A stretch of 64,000 bases of DNA from a bacterium (GCA_905221325.1 CAJNCS010000011.1:1-64000), one strand, 5' to 3'. Positions 52,953 through 61,562 are shown, counted from the stretch's first letter. The notes: generated by a model not told the origin, from the letters alone. Numbers and translations are program-made.

Positions 52953-53165
52953 TCAGCCCTCATTCTTTTCTTTATCCGTTCTTTTCTGGATGGTACGATT
53001 TTTCACCGCTATGTAAATGATTAAAAGAAGTAGAGGGTAAGAAAACAGGTCTGAAACTTCCATGAAATTTACACTATACTTTCCTAGTAATAGCTTATAG
53101 TCCATTAAAACTTGAAGGATAGAAAGTACAATGCGTACTAGTAGAAGACCCCCTAATAAGATCAC
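52953..53165 (-). CDS. Small membrane protein, immunity-like; start possibly frameshifted
   Basis: 70 residues reading from GTG 53165: two hydrophobic stretches (LLGGLLLVRIVLSILQV; DLFSYPLLLLIIYIAV) and a charged tail. A better start, ATG 53179 with AGGAAGG upstream, reads ATG TTA AAA AAG AAG TGA and dies after five codons because of a run of six A; with seven A it would join this frame perfectly (M-L-K-K-E-V-I-L-L). So either the GTG is used or the gene is out of frame in this isolate. Confidence 0.55.
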   Translation of the reverse strand: MILLGGLLLVRIVLSILQVLMDYKLLLGKYSVNFMEVSDLFSYPLLLLIIYIAVKNRTIQKRTDKEKNEG

Positions 53166-53275
53166 TTCTTTTTTAACATACGGACACCTTCCTCACTAAA
53201 TGCAGATTATGGTTCATTGGTCTAACACTCCAAGATTGCTTTTATGCTAGAGCTACAGAAATCAGACTCATGTTA

Positions 53276-53485
53276 TCATCGTTTGTTATCTTTTTCTTCA
53301 CTTCTATAAAGTAAGATAAAGGTCATCAAAAATAATGAAATCGCAGGTATATCAAAATATTCAAACCATTTAGGTAGGTCTATTTTGTTTACATCAGCTA
53401 CGATTCTAATAATTAGATAAGCCATCAAGCTAAATAATACAGTGGTCTCTGGCCAAGCTTTTCGTAGTAATTGAACAACTTTCAT
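53276..53485 (-). CDS. Small membrane protein, immunity-like
   Basis: 69 residues from ATG 53485 behind TTGGAG; the frame is open further upstream but would overlap the previous gene. Hydrophobic helices (VLFSLMAYLIIRIVADV; ISLFLMTFILLY), ending EEKDNKR. No family recognised. Lies between two similar small genes in the locus. Confidence 0.6.
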   Translation of the reverse strand: MKVVQLLRKAWPETTVLFSLMAYLIIRIVADVNKIDLPKWFEYFDIPAISLFLMTFILLYRSEEKDNKR

Positions 53486-53509
53486 CTTAAACTCCAATCT
53501 GATGGTCAA

Positions 53510-53698
53510 TCAATTTCCTATCTTACTTTCTGTTGTTTTGTACTTGTATCCTACATAAAACAGACCAAGCAGAATTGGATAGGTTTCTGGATAAAATAGG
53601 GTATTGATCGGATTTTTCAAAATCAAATACGTTGCGATGTAGATAATAAGCGATACGATAAAATACCCCTCAGCAAATCCTAATAAGAATTGTTTCAT
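53510..53698 (-). CDS. Small membrane protein, immunity-like
   Basis: 62 residues, TAGGAG before ATG 53698. Two hydrophobic segments (GYFIVSLIIYIATYLIL; PILLGLFYVGY) and a short charged tail. No family recognised; placed by shape and neighbourhood. Confidence 0.62.
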   Translation of the reverse strand: MKQFLLGFAEGYFIVSLIIYIATYLILKNPINTLFYPETYPILLGLFYVGYKYKTTESKIGN

Positions 53699-53769
53699 GG
53701 TAGACTCCTATTTACCTGAAAAGAAAGGCGGGAAAACTCCGCCATTTACATGCACAAAATCCTTTTCAT

Positions 53770-53991
53770 TCAGATTGATCTTTTATAGTTTTGATTATCT
53801 TTTGCCAAATCTTTACAAAAAATACCAAAATAGCCTGAGGCAAGCAAACCAACTAAAGTCCATTGCCAATCAAAGGATACTAATGAACCTGTACGAATCA
53901 CATGAAGCGCGAGATTAAAACCTATTCCTAACAAAGGAAGTATAGTGGCTAGTTTAGGTAAGAGTGTATTGAGATTAAGGTTGTGATTCAT
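53770..53991 (-). CDS. Small membrane protein, immunity-like
   Basis: 73 residues, ATG 53991 with AGGGAAA upstream. Two hydrophobic segments (TILPLLGIGFNLALHVI; WTLVGLLASGYFGIF) and tail KDNQNYKRSI. Directly downstream (38 bp) of the third double-glycine peptide, so it may be its immunity protein. Confidence 0.65.
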   Translation of the reverse strand: MNHNLNLNTLLPKLATILPLLGIGFNLALHVIRTGSLVSFDWQWTLVGLLASGYFGIFCKDLAKDNQNYKRSI

Positions 53992-54029
53992 GGTTAATTT
54001 CCCTACATACTTTATCCCAAATTTTTAGC

Positions 54030-54185
54030 TTAGCGTCTACTTCCTAGATAACGCCCATACATATAAGAAGCTACTCCTAATACACCCCAAGCTATTGCTG
54101 TGGAAGTAGTAACAATGAAGCCTCCCTCAGTAACAGATAAGTCTGCTTCTGTCATGATATCGAATTTTTCATCCATTTTTTTCAT
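54030..54185 (-). CDS. Double-glycine bacteriocin-like peptide C
   Basis: 51 residues, strong AAGGAGAG before ATG 54185. Leader of 22 residues ending LSVTEGG, which fits processing by a C39 peptidase such as ComA. Mature part is 29 residues, hydrophobic and cationic at its end, with GRYLG (GxxxG), a helix-contact motif of two-peptide class IIb bacteriocins. Too short for most annotation cut-offs. Confidence 0.8.
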   Translation of the reverse strand: MKKMDEKFDIMTEADLSVTEGGFIVTTSTAIAWGVLGVASYMYGRYLGSRR

Positions 54186-54198
54186 TTCTCTCTCCTTT

Positions 54199-54329
54199 TT
54201 AAATAATACTGGCTAATCCAATAGCTACTCCAACCAAAAGCCCTACTATTCCTGAAGCTGATATAATAATTACTGAAAATTCTTCTGAAATCTTCGTTTA
54301 TTTCTCCATTTTTTTAGTTCTTTTTTCAT
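54199..54329 (-). pseudogene. Hydrophobic small peptide gene, probably frameshifted
   Basis: From ATG 54329 the frame gives a basic stretch MKKELKKWRNKRRFQKNF and stops at 54270. In the neighbouring frame a hydrophobic helix SVIIISASGIVGLLVGVAIG follows, ending at 54199. Joined by a one-base shift in the TTTTC at about 54275-54280 they form one cationic-plus-helix small protein of the immunity type. No leader. The join is my inference. Confidence 0.45.
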
Positions 54330-54389
54330 TGATAGTAACTAAAAGATGACTATTCAATAGTATTTCCCACACACTAACAATAGTTCTCT

Positions 54390-54566
54390 TTAAACCTTGT
54401 TTTTGCCTGAATCCAAATAACTCATCATTAAAATAAGGATTGGAATCCATAATTCCGAGCCTACATACTGATCAACTTTAAAGGTAATTACATTTAAATC
54501 ACCTAGAACGCAGAGTGCTCCAAAACTGATTAAAAGCACGCCTATTAAATTTTTTCGATTTTTCAT
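54390..54566 (-). CDS. Small membrane protein, immunity-like
   Basis: 58 residues from ATG 54566; the site upstream (GATTAGGT) is weak and the start lies 13 bp after the previous stop. Basic N-terminus (MKNRKN), helices GVLLISFGALCVLG and LWIPILILMMSYL, tail SGKNKV. Position right after the two double-glycine peptides suggests that it protects the producer. Confidence 0.65.
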   Translation of the reverse strand: MKNRKNLIGVLLISFGALCVLGDLNVITFKVDQYVGSELWIPILILMMSYLDSGKNKV

Positions 54567-54579
54567 ACCTAATCACTTT

Positions 54580-54738
54580 TTATCCAAACCTACGCTTTAA
54601 ATCTTGCCCGATTAATCTACCGCCAAGGAAAATAGTCACTCCAATACCAATCGTAGCGAATGTGATCACGCCTCCATCAGTATTCATTAATTCGTCTTCT
54701 GTCAACTCTGGCCAGTTATTTAAATTATTCATATTCAT
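54580..54738 (-). CDS. Double-glycine bacteriocin-like peptide B
   Basis: 52 residues, AGGAGG before ATG 54738 (a second ATG six bases on is possible). Leader ends ELMNTDGG at residue 23; mature 29 residues include GIGVTIFLGGRLIG with GRLIG (GxxxG) and end in KRRFG. Paired with peptide A just upstream (15-bp gap), like the two genes of a class IIb bacteriocin. Confidence 0.82.
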   Translation of the reverse strand: MNMNNLNNWPELTEDELMNTDGGVITFATIGIGVTIFLGGRLIGQDLKRRFG

Positions 54739-54753
54739 TTTATCCTCCTATTA

Positions 54754-54897
54754 TCACATAAAGTATCCCCAAGCAATACCGCCAATAAGTAGGATGCCCC
54801 CTACTACCACAGCAGTAACAGAACCCCCATCCACATCCATCAACTCTTCTTCTGTAAGAGTTACAAAGTTCTGTTCCATTTTGTCAAAGTTTGTCAT
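54754..54897 (-). CDS. Double-glycine bacteriocin-like peptide A
   Basis: 47 residues, AAAGGAG before ATG 54897. Leader 25 residues, ending ELMDVDGG; mature 22 residues, strongly hydrophobic, with GIAWG (GxxxG) and small-residue GG steps. No cysteines, so no disulfide or lantibiotic features. Likely processed and exported by ComAB or another C39 exporter; not shown. Confidence 0.82.
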   Translation of the reverse strand: MTNFDKMEQNFVTLTEEELMDVDGGSVTAVVVGGILLIGGIAWGYFM

Positions 54898-54936
54898 CTT
54901 TTTTCTCCTTTATTTTTATTTTTTAGTTTACGACTT

Positions 54937-54984
54937 CTAGCTCTTAAACCATTTTAAAAACCAGATTGGATAAATTACTGAAAT
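54937..54984 (-). pseudogene. Fourth, decayed copy of the 16-residue Trp-rich micro-ORF
   Basis: Behind AGGAAGG the frame reads ATT then SVIYPIWFLKWFKS and stops at 54937. It aligns with the three intact micro-ORFs upstream (PxW-F-x-K-W-x pattern) but has ATT where they have ATG, so it is probably silent or weakly started. Confidence 0.5.
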
Positions 54985-55053
54985 CTTTTTTCCTTCCTGT
55001 TCTTCTCACTTATCTATTCGAGAAGTGATTTAAAATGAACAGGTAAATTTCAT

Positions 55054-55104
55054 TTATTTTAAATACCATTTGATAAACCATGGTAATAAGATTGGTAAAT
55101 ACAT
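55054..55104 (-). CDS. 16-residue Trp-rich cationic micro-ORF, copy 3
   Basis: ATG 55104 follows AAGGAAGGAG; encodes MYLPILLPWFIKWYLK. Amphipathic, two Trp, three Lys counting the end, no leader. Identical to copy 2. Could be a leaderless bacteriocin, a type I toxin-like peptide or a pheromone; none can be chosen from sequence. Confidence 0.6.
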   Translation of the reverse strand: MYLPILLPWFIKWYLK

Positions 55105-55176
55105 CGCGTAGTCTCCTTCCTTTTCTTCTTACCTATCTATTCGAGAAGTGATTTAAAATGAACAGGTAAATTTCAT

Positions 55177-55227
55177 TTATTTTAAATACCATTTGATAAA
55201 CCATGGTAATAAGATTGGTAAATACAT
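55177..55227 (-). CDS. 16-residue Trp-rich cationic micro-ORF, copy 2
   Basis: ATG 55227 follows AAGGAAGGAG; encodes the same peptide as copy 3 within an identical 123-bp unit. Conservation of start, ribosome site and frame in the diverged copy 1 supports translation. Confidence 0.6.
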   Translation of the reverse strand: MYLPILLPWFIKWYLK

Positions 55228-55300
55228 CGCGTAGTCTCCTTCCTTTTCTTCTTACCTATCTATTCGAAAAACAATTCGAAAATGAACAACTATTTTATTT

Positions 55301-55351
55301 TTATTTTAAAAACCACTTAATGAACCATGGATACAAGATTGGCATGTACAT
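55301..55351 (-). CDS. 16-residue Trp-rich cationic micro-ORF, copy 1
   Basis: ATG 55351 follows GGAGGAACG; encodes MYMPILYPWFIKWFLK. Differs from copies 2 and 3 at three positions, all conservative, while the DNA between the ORFs has diverged more, so the peptide appears to be under selection. The frame is open upstream but only this start has a ribosome site. Confidence 0.62.
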   Translation of the reverse strand: MYMPILYPWFIKWFLK

Positions 55352-55433
55352 GAACGTTCCTCCTTTTTTCTTTCTTATCTCTCTATTCGCAATTTCTACT
55401 AAAAATTTTAACGTTTTTCTTTTTTCTGCAAAC

Positions 55434-55465
55434 AAAAAAACAACATGACTTGCATGTTGTTTTTT
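55434..55465. terminator. Strong bidirectional terminator after acpP
   Basis: AAAAACAACATG / CATGTTGTTTTT hairpin, 5-base loop, with A/T runs on both sides. It separates the acpP operon from the micro-ORF array on the same strand, so the array needs its own promoter between 55352 and 55433. Confidence 0.9.
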
Positions 55466-55466
55466 G

Positions 55467-55703
55467 CTATATCTTACCTTTAATAGTTCTGACCACATCC
55501 GCTACACTTTGCAATTGGTCAATTTCCTCATCGCTGATCTCGATACCAAATTCATCTTCTAGTGTCAAGACAAACTCCATCAAGTCCACTGAGTCCGCAT
55601 CGAGATCGTCTTTCAAACTCAAGGCTTCTGTCACGACAAAGTCTTCTCCCTGTCGCTCTTGAATAATGGTTACAATACGGTCAAAAATTTCTTTTTCTGT
55701 CAT
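55467..55703 (-). CDS. acpP: Acyl carrier protein
   Basis: 78 residues, DLDADSVDLME with Ser38 as the phosphopantetheine site. Adjacent to plsX (3-bp gap), so probably the second ACP of streptococci, used with PlsX in phospholipid synthesis. Acidic, helical, full length. Confidence 0.93.
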   Translation of the reverse strand: MTEKEIFDRIVTIIQERQGEDFVVTEALSLKDDLDADSVDLMEFVLTLEDEFGIEISDEEIDQLQSVADVVRTIKGKI

Positions 55704-55706
55704 TTT

Positions 55707-56699
55707 TTATCCTCCTGAAAATTCACGCGCAGTTTGAGCAACTACGTCTGTTTCTAGCATGGTACGAATCTGGCGAATCGTACTATACACAGCTTTAGCA
55801 TCACTTGAGCCATGAGTCTTAACAACAGGTGCTTTAACACCAAACAAGACCGCTCCTCCAACATCTGAATAGTTGAGCTGTTTTTTCAAACCTCTGAGAC
55901 TATCTTTAAGGAGAAGAGCACCAAGTTTTGCTCGAAGTCCACCACCTGTAATAGCATTTTTAAGCAAACCCATGATTCCCATGGCTGTACCTTCAATGGA
56001 TTTGAGCACAGCGTTTCCCGTGAAACCATCTGTCACGACAACATCCGCAACGCCATTCATCAGATCACGCGCTTCTACGTTTCCGATAAAATTCAAACTT
56101 TCATCAGCTACTAGCAATTCGTAAGTTTCCTTACGAAGCGGGTCTCCCTTGCTGCTTTCTGTTCCGTTGTTGAGCAAACCAACACGTGGTTTTGCAATCC
56201 CACGAACATTCTTTGCATAGAAGGAACCTAGGACAGCGTATTGGTGCAGATGATGGGCTGTATTTTCCGCATTGGCTCCAAGGTCTAGCATGTCAAAGCC
56301 TTTTCCATCAATAGTCGGCAAGGTCGACATGAGTCCTGGACGATCGATATTTTTGATACGACCCACAATGAAGAATCCTGCAGCCAACAAGGCACCTGTG
56401 TTACCAGCAGAGAGGACAGCGTCTGCTTCTCCCTCTTTAACAGCCTTAGCTGCCAATACCATGCTGGCATTTTTCTTCTTACGGATAGCTTTTGTCGGCT
56501 CATCATCTGAGTCAATTTTCTCATCCGTATGGATAATGCTGACGCGCTCTGTCGCCGTTAGATATTGCTTGATCTTGCTTTCATCTCCGTAGAGTTGAAT
56601 CTCAATATCTGAAAAGTCAGCTAGGGCTTGATTGACACCCTCAACGATGGCTTGAGGTGCATAATCGCCCCCCATAGCATCTACTGCGATTTTTTTCAT
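55707..56699 (-). CDS. plsX: Phosphate acyltransferase PlsX
   Basis: 330 residues; starts [14 protein letters not shown], and has [12 protein letters not shown] and [15 protein letters not shown]. Makes acyl-phosphate from acyl-ACP for phosphatidic acid synthesis; peripheral membrane enzyme. Overlaps recO by 4 bp. Confidence 0.95.
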   Translation of the reverse strand: MKKIAVDAMGGDYAPQAIVEGVNQALADFSDIEIQLYGDESKIKQYLTATERVSIIHTDEKIDSDDEPTKAIRKKKNASMVLAAKAVKEGEADAVLSAGNTGALLAAGFFIVGRIKNIDRPGLMSTLPTIDGKGFDMLDLGANAENTAHHLHQYAVLGSFYAKNVRGIAKPRVGLLNNGTESSKGDPLRKETYELLVADESLNFIGNVEARDLMNGVADVVVTDGFTGNAVLKSIEGTAMGIMGLLKNAITGGGLRAKLGALLLKDSLRGLKKQLNYSDVGGAVLFGVKAPVVKTHGSSDAKAVYSTIRQIRTMLETDVVAQTAREFSGG

Positions 56700-57466
56700 T
56701 TGTCTTCCTCTTTTAGTAATTGTCCCCAGTCGGCTAGGGAATCAATAAATTTTTTTGATTTCAGGTGAATCCCGACGTACTCTTCATAGATTTGATCCAT
56801 AAACTTGCGCAAGTCTTGTTTGATTTCAGGCTTGAGTGAAATGGTCTCCAAGGTTTCAAAATCAATAGCCTGAAATTGATTGAGCAGATAAGGGATATTG
56901 GGATTCAGATGGCAACGTTTCTCGTCCTCATGGTAATGGTCTGGACAGAGGCAGGCTCCATATTTGAAAGAAAAGTCAAAGGCCTGACCTACCCGATGGC
57001 AAAAGACACACTCATTAAAATTGAGACTAATTCCAAATCGGGTCAAGATTTGAATTTCAAAAATATTGGTCAAGACTTGATAATCCAAGCCCTCTTCCAT
57101 CAACTCTAGAGTCTTTCTCAAGAAGGCAAACAAGGGAGCATCCTGCTGTTTATCCTGCAAACTAGCATCTGCAAGAGCCGCAACATAAGTCGCATAAGCC
57201 ATGACAAAGAGGTCGCTATTAATCTTGGGAAAGGTCATGACCTCATGGTAGTCCTCGATGTAACTAAGGCCGTCATCATTGATGCGCAAGAGAAATCGTG
57301 CCAACACCAAGGGCTGAATAACCGGAGCTAGTTTGGACTGGCCAGCGTGTTTGACGAAAAACATGCGCTTGCCCGCCTGCTCAGTAAAAATTTTGACTAG
57401 CTTGTCATCCTCACGAAAGTTACGATTGTAGAGCACCAAGCCTTGACTCGTGATAGACTGAATCAT
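56696..57466 (-). CDS. recO: DNA repair protein RecO
   Basis: 256 residues. N-terminal OB fold ([21 protein letters not shown] as read in part) and zinc-binding Cys pair CVFC with CLCPDH further on. Helps load RecA with RecR during gap repair. Overlaps both neighbours with ATGA junctions. Confidence 0.93.
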   Translation of the reverse strand: MIQSITSQGLVLYNRNFREDDKLVKIFTEQAGKRMFFVKHAGQSKLAPVIQPLVLARFLLRINDDGLSYIEDYHEVMTFPKINSDLFVMAYATYVAALADASLQDKQQDAPLFAFLRKTLELMEEGLDYQVLTNIFEIQILTRFGISLNFNECVFCHRVGQAFDFSFKYGACLCPDHYHEDEKRCHLNPNIPYLLNQFQAIDFETLETISLKPEIKQDLRKFMDQIYEEYVGIHLKSKKFIDSLADWGQLLKEEDK

Positions 57467-58632
57467 GCTTCTCTCATATACTCCTCAAGTCGTTTCATGG
57501 CCTCTCTGATTGTTTCCATGCTGGCTGCATAAGACAAACGCACATAGCCTTCTCCGTAACGCCCAAAGGCTGCACCAGGGATAAAGGCAACGGCCTTCTT
57601 CTGGGCAAAGTCCTTCAGAAAAGCAAAGGAATCTTGATTGTAGCCCGCTGGAATCTTAGCAAAGATATAGAAGGCACCGTCTGGTTTGATAATCTCAAAA
57701 CCAAGAGCAGTCATCTTTTCGATGATATAATCTCGACGCTGGATGTATTCCTTCTTCATAGGCTCGGCGTCGTTTTTACCAGCGGTCAAAGCCTCCACCG
57801 CAGCATGTTGAGCCATAGTGTTTGCGGCAGTTACCAAGTACTGGTGACTCTTAATCAACTGCGCTGTGAAAGCTGAAGGAGCGAAAATCAGACCCAAGCG
57901 CCAACCTGTCATAGCATGCGATTTAGACAAGCCATTGATGATAATAGCCTGGTCTCTCAGCATAGTTCCCAGAGATACATGGGCTTCGCCTGTATAGGTT
58001 AATTCTGAGTAAACCTCATCACAGACAACAAAAATCTCATACTTGCGTAAAACGTCTGCCAAGGCTTCCAACTGCTCCCGACTATAGGTAATTCCTGTCG
58101 GATTAGCTGGATAGTTGAGAATGACAGCTTTGAGCTTGTCCCCTTGCTCCAAAATGGCCTTTTCCAACATCTCAGGAGTCAAGACAAAACCATTTTCAGT
58201 TGTATCAATCTCAACAATCTCTGCCCCAACCAGATTGACAATCGGTTCATATCCTGGATAGGCAGGAGCTGGCAAGAGCACCTTGTCCCCCTCTTCCAAA
58301 ATAGCCGTCAAAGTAGCAGATAAAGCCTCTGTCGCTCCGATAGTGACCAGGATTTCATTTTCAGGATTGTAGTCCAATTGGTATTTTTCTTTTACAAAGT
58401 CGCTAGCAGCCTGGCGCAAAGTCAGTAAACCGCTCATCCCTGTATAGTAGGATTGGTTCTGGTCAATCGCTCGCTTGGCTGCTTCCTTGACATGATCTGG
58501 CGTTGTAAAATCAGGTTCCCCCAAGGTCAAACGCAAGACCCCAGGAATCTCTGAAATTGCCTGGTCAAATTGGCGAATCAAGGAAACTTGAATCTTGTCT
58601 AACTGTTTATTAAAGCGTTTGGTTAAGTCCAT
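57463..58632 (-). CDS. araT: Aromatic/aspartate-type aminotransferase (class I, PLP)
   Basis: 389 residues. NYPANPTG, VVCDEVYSEL and SKSHAMTGWRLGL with the PLP Lys. In streptococci the gene in this place is named araT or patA by different annotators; substrate not certain. First gene of the araT-recO-plsX-acpP operon. Confidence 0.85.
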   Translation of the reverse strand: MDLTKRFNKQLDKIQVSLIRQFDQAISEIPGVLRLTLGEPDFTTPDHVKEAAKRAIDQNQSYYTGMSGLLTLRQAASDFVKEKYQLDYNPENEILVTIGATEALSATLTAILEEGDKVLLPAPAYPGYEPIVNLVGAEIVEIDTTENGFVLTPEMLEKAILEQGDKLKAVILNYPANPTGITYSREQLEALADVLRKYEIFVVCDEVYSELTYTGEAHVSLGTMLRDQAIIINGLSKSHAMTGWRLGLIFAPSAFTAQLIKSHQYLVTAANTMAQHAAVEALTAGKNDAEPMKKEYIQRRDYIIEKMTALGFEIIKPDGAFYIFAKIPAGYNQDSFAFLKDFAQKKAVAFIPGAAFGRYGEGYVRLSYAASMETIREAMKRLEEYMREA

Positions 58633-58783
58633 AGATATCCCCCTTGCTTACAGAACATAGTACTATTATACTACAAAAGCTTCCTGACCGCAAAATCCAT
58701 CTGAAATCAAGAATTTTCACTTTCTATTTTACTTTTCTTCTCGACAGGACTATAATAATAAGTGCTTATTTTCGGAGGTTTAT

Positions 58784-59794
58784 ATGTCATTTTTATCAAA
58801 AAATGGAGCAGGAATCTTGGCCTGCCTTCTCATTTCTATCGTATCTTGGTTCCTGGGAGGATTTTTCCCCGTCGTGGGCGCACCTGTCTTTGCAATTTTT
58901 GCTGGAATGCTCCTCCACCCCTGGCTCTCACCCTATAAACAACTAGACGCAGGTTTGACCTTTAGTTCCAAGAAATTGCTCCAATATGCCGTTATCTTAC
59001 TCGGTTTTGGTCTCAATATCTCGCAAGTCTTCGCAGTTGGACAAACTTCACTCCCTGTCATCCTTTCCACCATTTCGATTTCCTTAATCGTTGCCTACCT
59101 CTTCCAACGCTTTTTTGCTTTGGATACTAAACTGGCTACTTTGATTGGAGTGGGGTCCTCGATCTGTGGTGGTTCTGCCATTGCTGCGACAGCACCCGTT
59201 ATCCATGCCAAGGAAAAAGAAGTTGCCCAAGCCATTTCCGTTATCTTTTTCTTCAATGTCTTGGCTGCGCTCATCTTTCCAACCCTAGGAACCTGGCTTC
59301 ATCTATCCAATGACGGCTTTGCCCTCTTTGCAGGAACTGCTGTCAATGATACTTCTTCTGTAACGGCCACAGCTAGTGCCTGGGACAGTCTTTACCAGAC
59401 CAATACCCTTGAGTCTGCAACCATTGTTAAACTCACACGCACCTTAGCGATTATTCCCATCACTCTCTTTCTCTCCTACTGGCAAAGTCGCCAACAAAAA
59501 AACAGCCAGGATTTCCAACTGAAAAAAGTCTTCCCACTTTTTATACTTTATTTCATCCTAGCCTCTCTCTTAACGACTCTTCTCACCTCTCTCGGTGTGT
59601 CTAGTAGCTTCTTCACCCCTCTCAAACAACTCTCCAAATTTCTCATTATCATGGCTATGAGTGCTATCGGTCTCAAAACAAATCTAGTAGCCATGATCAA
59701 ATCCAGCGGTAAATCCATTCTTCTTGGAGCCCTTTGCTGGATTGCCATCATCCTCACCAGTCTTGGCATGCAAGCATTGATTGGTATTTTCTAA
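58784..59794 (+). CDS. YeiH/PSE family membrane protein
   Basis: 336 residues, about ten transmembrane helices; [18 protein letters not shown] and [16 protein letters not shown] are conserved family motifs. Putative sulfate or anion exporter family of unknown substrate. TATAAT at 58751-58756 and CGGAGG before the ATG. Divergent from araT, convergent with the CoA-binding gene. Confidence 0.85.
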   Translation: MSFLSKNGAGILACLLISIVSWFLGGFFPVVGAPVFAIFAGMLLHPWLSPYKQLDAGLTFSSKKLLQYAVILLGFGLNISQVFAVGQTSLPVILSTISISLIVAYLFQRFFALDTKLATLIGVGSSICGGSAIAATAPVIHAKEKEVAQAISVIFFFNVLAALIFPTLGTWLHLSNDGFALFAGTAVNDTSSVTATASAWDSLYQTNTLESATIVKLTRTLAIIPITLFLSYWQSRQQKNSQDFQLKKVFPLFILYFILASLLTTLLTSLGVSSSFFTPLKQLSKFLIIMAMSAIGLKTNLVAMIKSSGKSILLGALCWIAIILTSLGMQALIGIF

Positions 59795-59796
59795 CA

Positions 59797-59827
59797 CAAA
59801 AGGTAGCCCACTGGCTACCTTTTTATT
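59797..59827. terminator. Bidirectional terminator
   Basis: AAAGGTAGCC / GGCTACCTTT hairpin with a 4-base loop and T-run, three bases after the YeiH stop, and overlapping the end of the CoA-binding protein gene. Confidence 0.88.
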
Positions 59828-60260
59828 GCTCAAGAATTAAGCGTGTATGTTCTCTCTTAATACAACGATTCATTACGATGTCGTCGCATCCTCCAGCACG
59901 CAAGATTTCTTCTGCTTCTAGGCTTTCAAGTCCCAGTTGTGCCCAGAAAATCTTAGCATCAGCCTTGAGAAAATCACGCGCCACATCTGGCAAAAACTCA
60001 CTACGACGATAAACATCGACAATATCTACAGGAAAAGGAATCTCAGCTAGGCTTGCATAGGCCTTTTCTCCCAAGATTTCGCCACCTGCAGCCTTGGGAT
60101 TAACTGGAATGATTTTATAGCCTCTAGCCTGCATTTCCTTGGTCACTCGATTGCTAGTTGTTTCCTCACGGTCGGATAAGCCCACTACCGCTAAGGTTTT
60201 ACTGGTTGCAAGATACTGACGGACTACGCCATCACTTGGATTGATAAATTCTTGACTCAT
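59823..60260 (-). CDS. CoA-binding domain protein (YccU type)
   Basis: 145 residues from ATG 60260 (AGGAGG upstream; six extra residues possible). Rossmann-like CoA-binding fold: LAVVGLSDREETTSNRV, GYKIIPVNPKA, VDIVDVYRRSEFLP. Single-domain relatives bind CoA or related nucleotides; function unknown. Confidence 0.85.
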   Translation of the reverse strand: MSQEFINPSDGVVRQYLATSKTLAVVGLSDREETTSNRVTKEMQARGYKIIPVNPKAAGGEILGEKAYASLAEIPFPVDIVDVYRRSEFLPDVARDFLKADAKIFWAQLGLESLEAEEILRAGGCDDIVMNRCIKREHTRLILEQ

Positions 60261-60318
60261 AGAGATCCTCCTTTTCATTAGTATAGCACATTTTGAAAAG
60301 GCTTGCAGATTTTTACTA

Positions 60319-60358
60319 CAAAAAATCTCCTAGCAAGAAAAGAAACCTGCTAGGAGAA
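60319..60358 (-). terminator. Terminator of prs
   Basis: CTCCTAGCAGG ... CTTGCTAGGAG hairpin followed on the minus strand by six T. Lies 20 bp after the prs stop. Confidence 0.85.
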
Positions 60359-60379
60359 CGATCTATTTCAAGTGAAAGT

Positions 60380-61348
60380 TTAGATTTTTTTCTCGATACT
60401 AAATAATGGAGAAAGAGGACGTTTTTCGTGGATACGTACAATGGCATCTCCTAAGAGATGAGCAATCGAAATTTGTTCAATCTTATCAATCAAACGCTCT
60501 TCTGGTAGATAGATAGTATCCAAAACAACCAATTTCTTAATAGCTGATTTTTGGATATTGTCCATAGCTGGCCCCGAAAGAACTGGGTGCGTACAGCTTG
60601 CGTAAACTTCAACAGCACCTGCTTCAGCAAGAGCATCCGCTGCATGACAAATTGTTCCAGCTGTATCGATCATGTCGTCAATCAAGATACAAGTCTTACC
60701 TTCGACCTTACCGATAATGTTCATCACTTCGCTGGTATTCATCTTGTCTACACTGCGGCGTTTGTCAATAATCGCAATCGGAGTTTTCAAAAACTCTGCC
60801 AATTTACGAGCACGAGTCACCCCACCATGGTCTGGACTGACAACCACGTAGTCAGAGCCAACCATGCCACGACGTTCAAAGTAGTCCGCAATCAATGGAG
60901 CACCCATCAAGTGATCCACAGGAATATCAAAGAATCCCTGAATCTGTGCAGCGTGCAAATCAATCGTCAACAAACGATCCACTCCAGCCACTTCTAGCAT
61001 ATTGGCAACGAGTTTTGAAGTGATTGGCTCACGCGCTCTCGCTTTTCTATCCTGACGTGCATAGCCATAGTAAGGCATGACAACATTGACAGATTCTGCA
61101 CTAGCCCGCTTCAAGGCATCTACCATGATCAAAATTTCGAGCAGATTGTCATTTACAGGTGAGCTCGTTGATTGTAGGATAAAGACGTGTTTACCACGGA
61201 TTGATTCTTCAATGTTGACCTGAATCTCCCCATCTGAAAATTGGCGAACAGTCGATTTCCCCAACTCTATCCCAATCTCTTGCGCCACACGCTCTGCCAA
61301 TTCTCTATTAGAAGAAAGGGCAAACAGCTTTAAATCAGAAAAAGACAT
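60380..61348 (-). CDS. prs: Ribose-phosphate pyrophosphokinase
   Basis: 322 residues. [28 protein letters not shown] and the PRPP motif [14 protein letters not shown] are all present. Makes PRPP, the substrate of purF in the pur cluster of this window. Upstream 214 bp hold its leader and the terminator of the next gene. Confidence 0.96.
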   Translation of the reverse strand: MSFSDLKLFALSSNRELAERVAQEIGIELGKSTVRQFSDGEIQVNIEESIRGKHVFILQSTSSPVNDNLLEILIMVDALKRASAESVNVVMPYYGYARQDRKARAREPITSKLVANMLEVAGVDRLLTIDLHAAQIQGFFDIPVDHLMGAPLIADYFERRGMVGSDYVVVSPDHGGVTRARKLAEFLKTPIAIIDKRRSVDKMNTSEVMNIIGKVEGKTCILIDDMIDTAGTICHAADALAEAGAVEVYASCTHPVLSGPAMDNIQKSAIKKLVVLDTIYLPEERLIDKIEQISIAHLLGDAIVRIHEKRPLSPLFSIEKKI

Positions 61349-61437
61349 GATTTCCTCCGGTATTTATGTATCACTTGTTTTTTACACAACATTTTCCATC
61401 TACCATTGTAGCGCTTTTTCCTTTATTTTTCAATCAA

Positions 61438-61480
61438 AAATAAAACAAGAGCAAACATTTATACCCTTGTTTTTTACTTT
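61438..61480. terminator. Terminator of the carbonic anhydrase gene
   Basis: AAAACAAG ... CTTGTTTT stem around a 14-16 base loop, with T-rich flanks on both strands. About 85 bp after the carbonic anhydrase stop. Confidence 0.65.
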
Positions 61481-61562
61481 TTTATATTAGCTATATTAAA
61501 ACTAAAACCGCCACATTTGAAGTAGCGATCTTATGCTAATATTAGAATTCTGCGAGATGAAG

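Larger units (their letters stand above)
55011..55256 (-). repeat. Two identical 123-bp tandem repeats (third copy diverged)
   Basis: 55011-55133 and 55134-55256 are identical as far as I can read. Each holds a ribosome site, a 17-codon ORF and spacer with CGAATAGATA. A diverged third unit runs 55257-about 55385. Perfect identity indicates a very recent duplication. Confidence 0.9.

Noticed and set aside
54662-54940. 92-codon plus-strand frame over the bacteriocin genes
   Set aside because: Antisense to two well-supported double-glycine peptide genes, no ribosome site, low-complexity Ser/Thr content.
55301-55498. 65-codon minus-strand frame that includes micro-ORF copy 1
   Set aside because: It runs backwards through the terminator and the acpP end; only the last 16 codons have a ribosome site and match the tandem copies.
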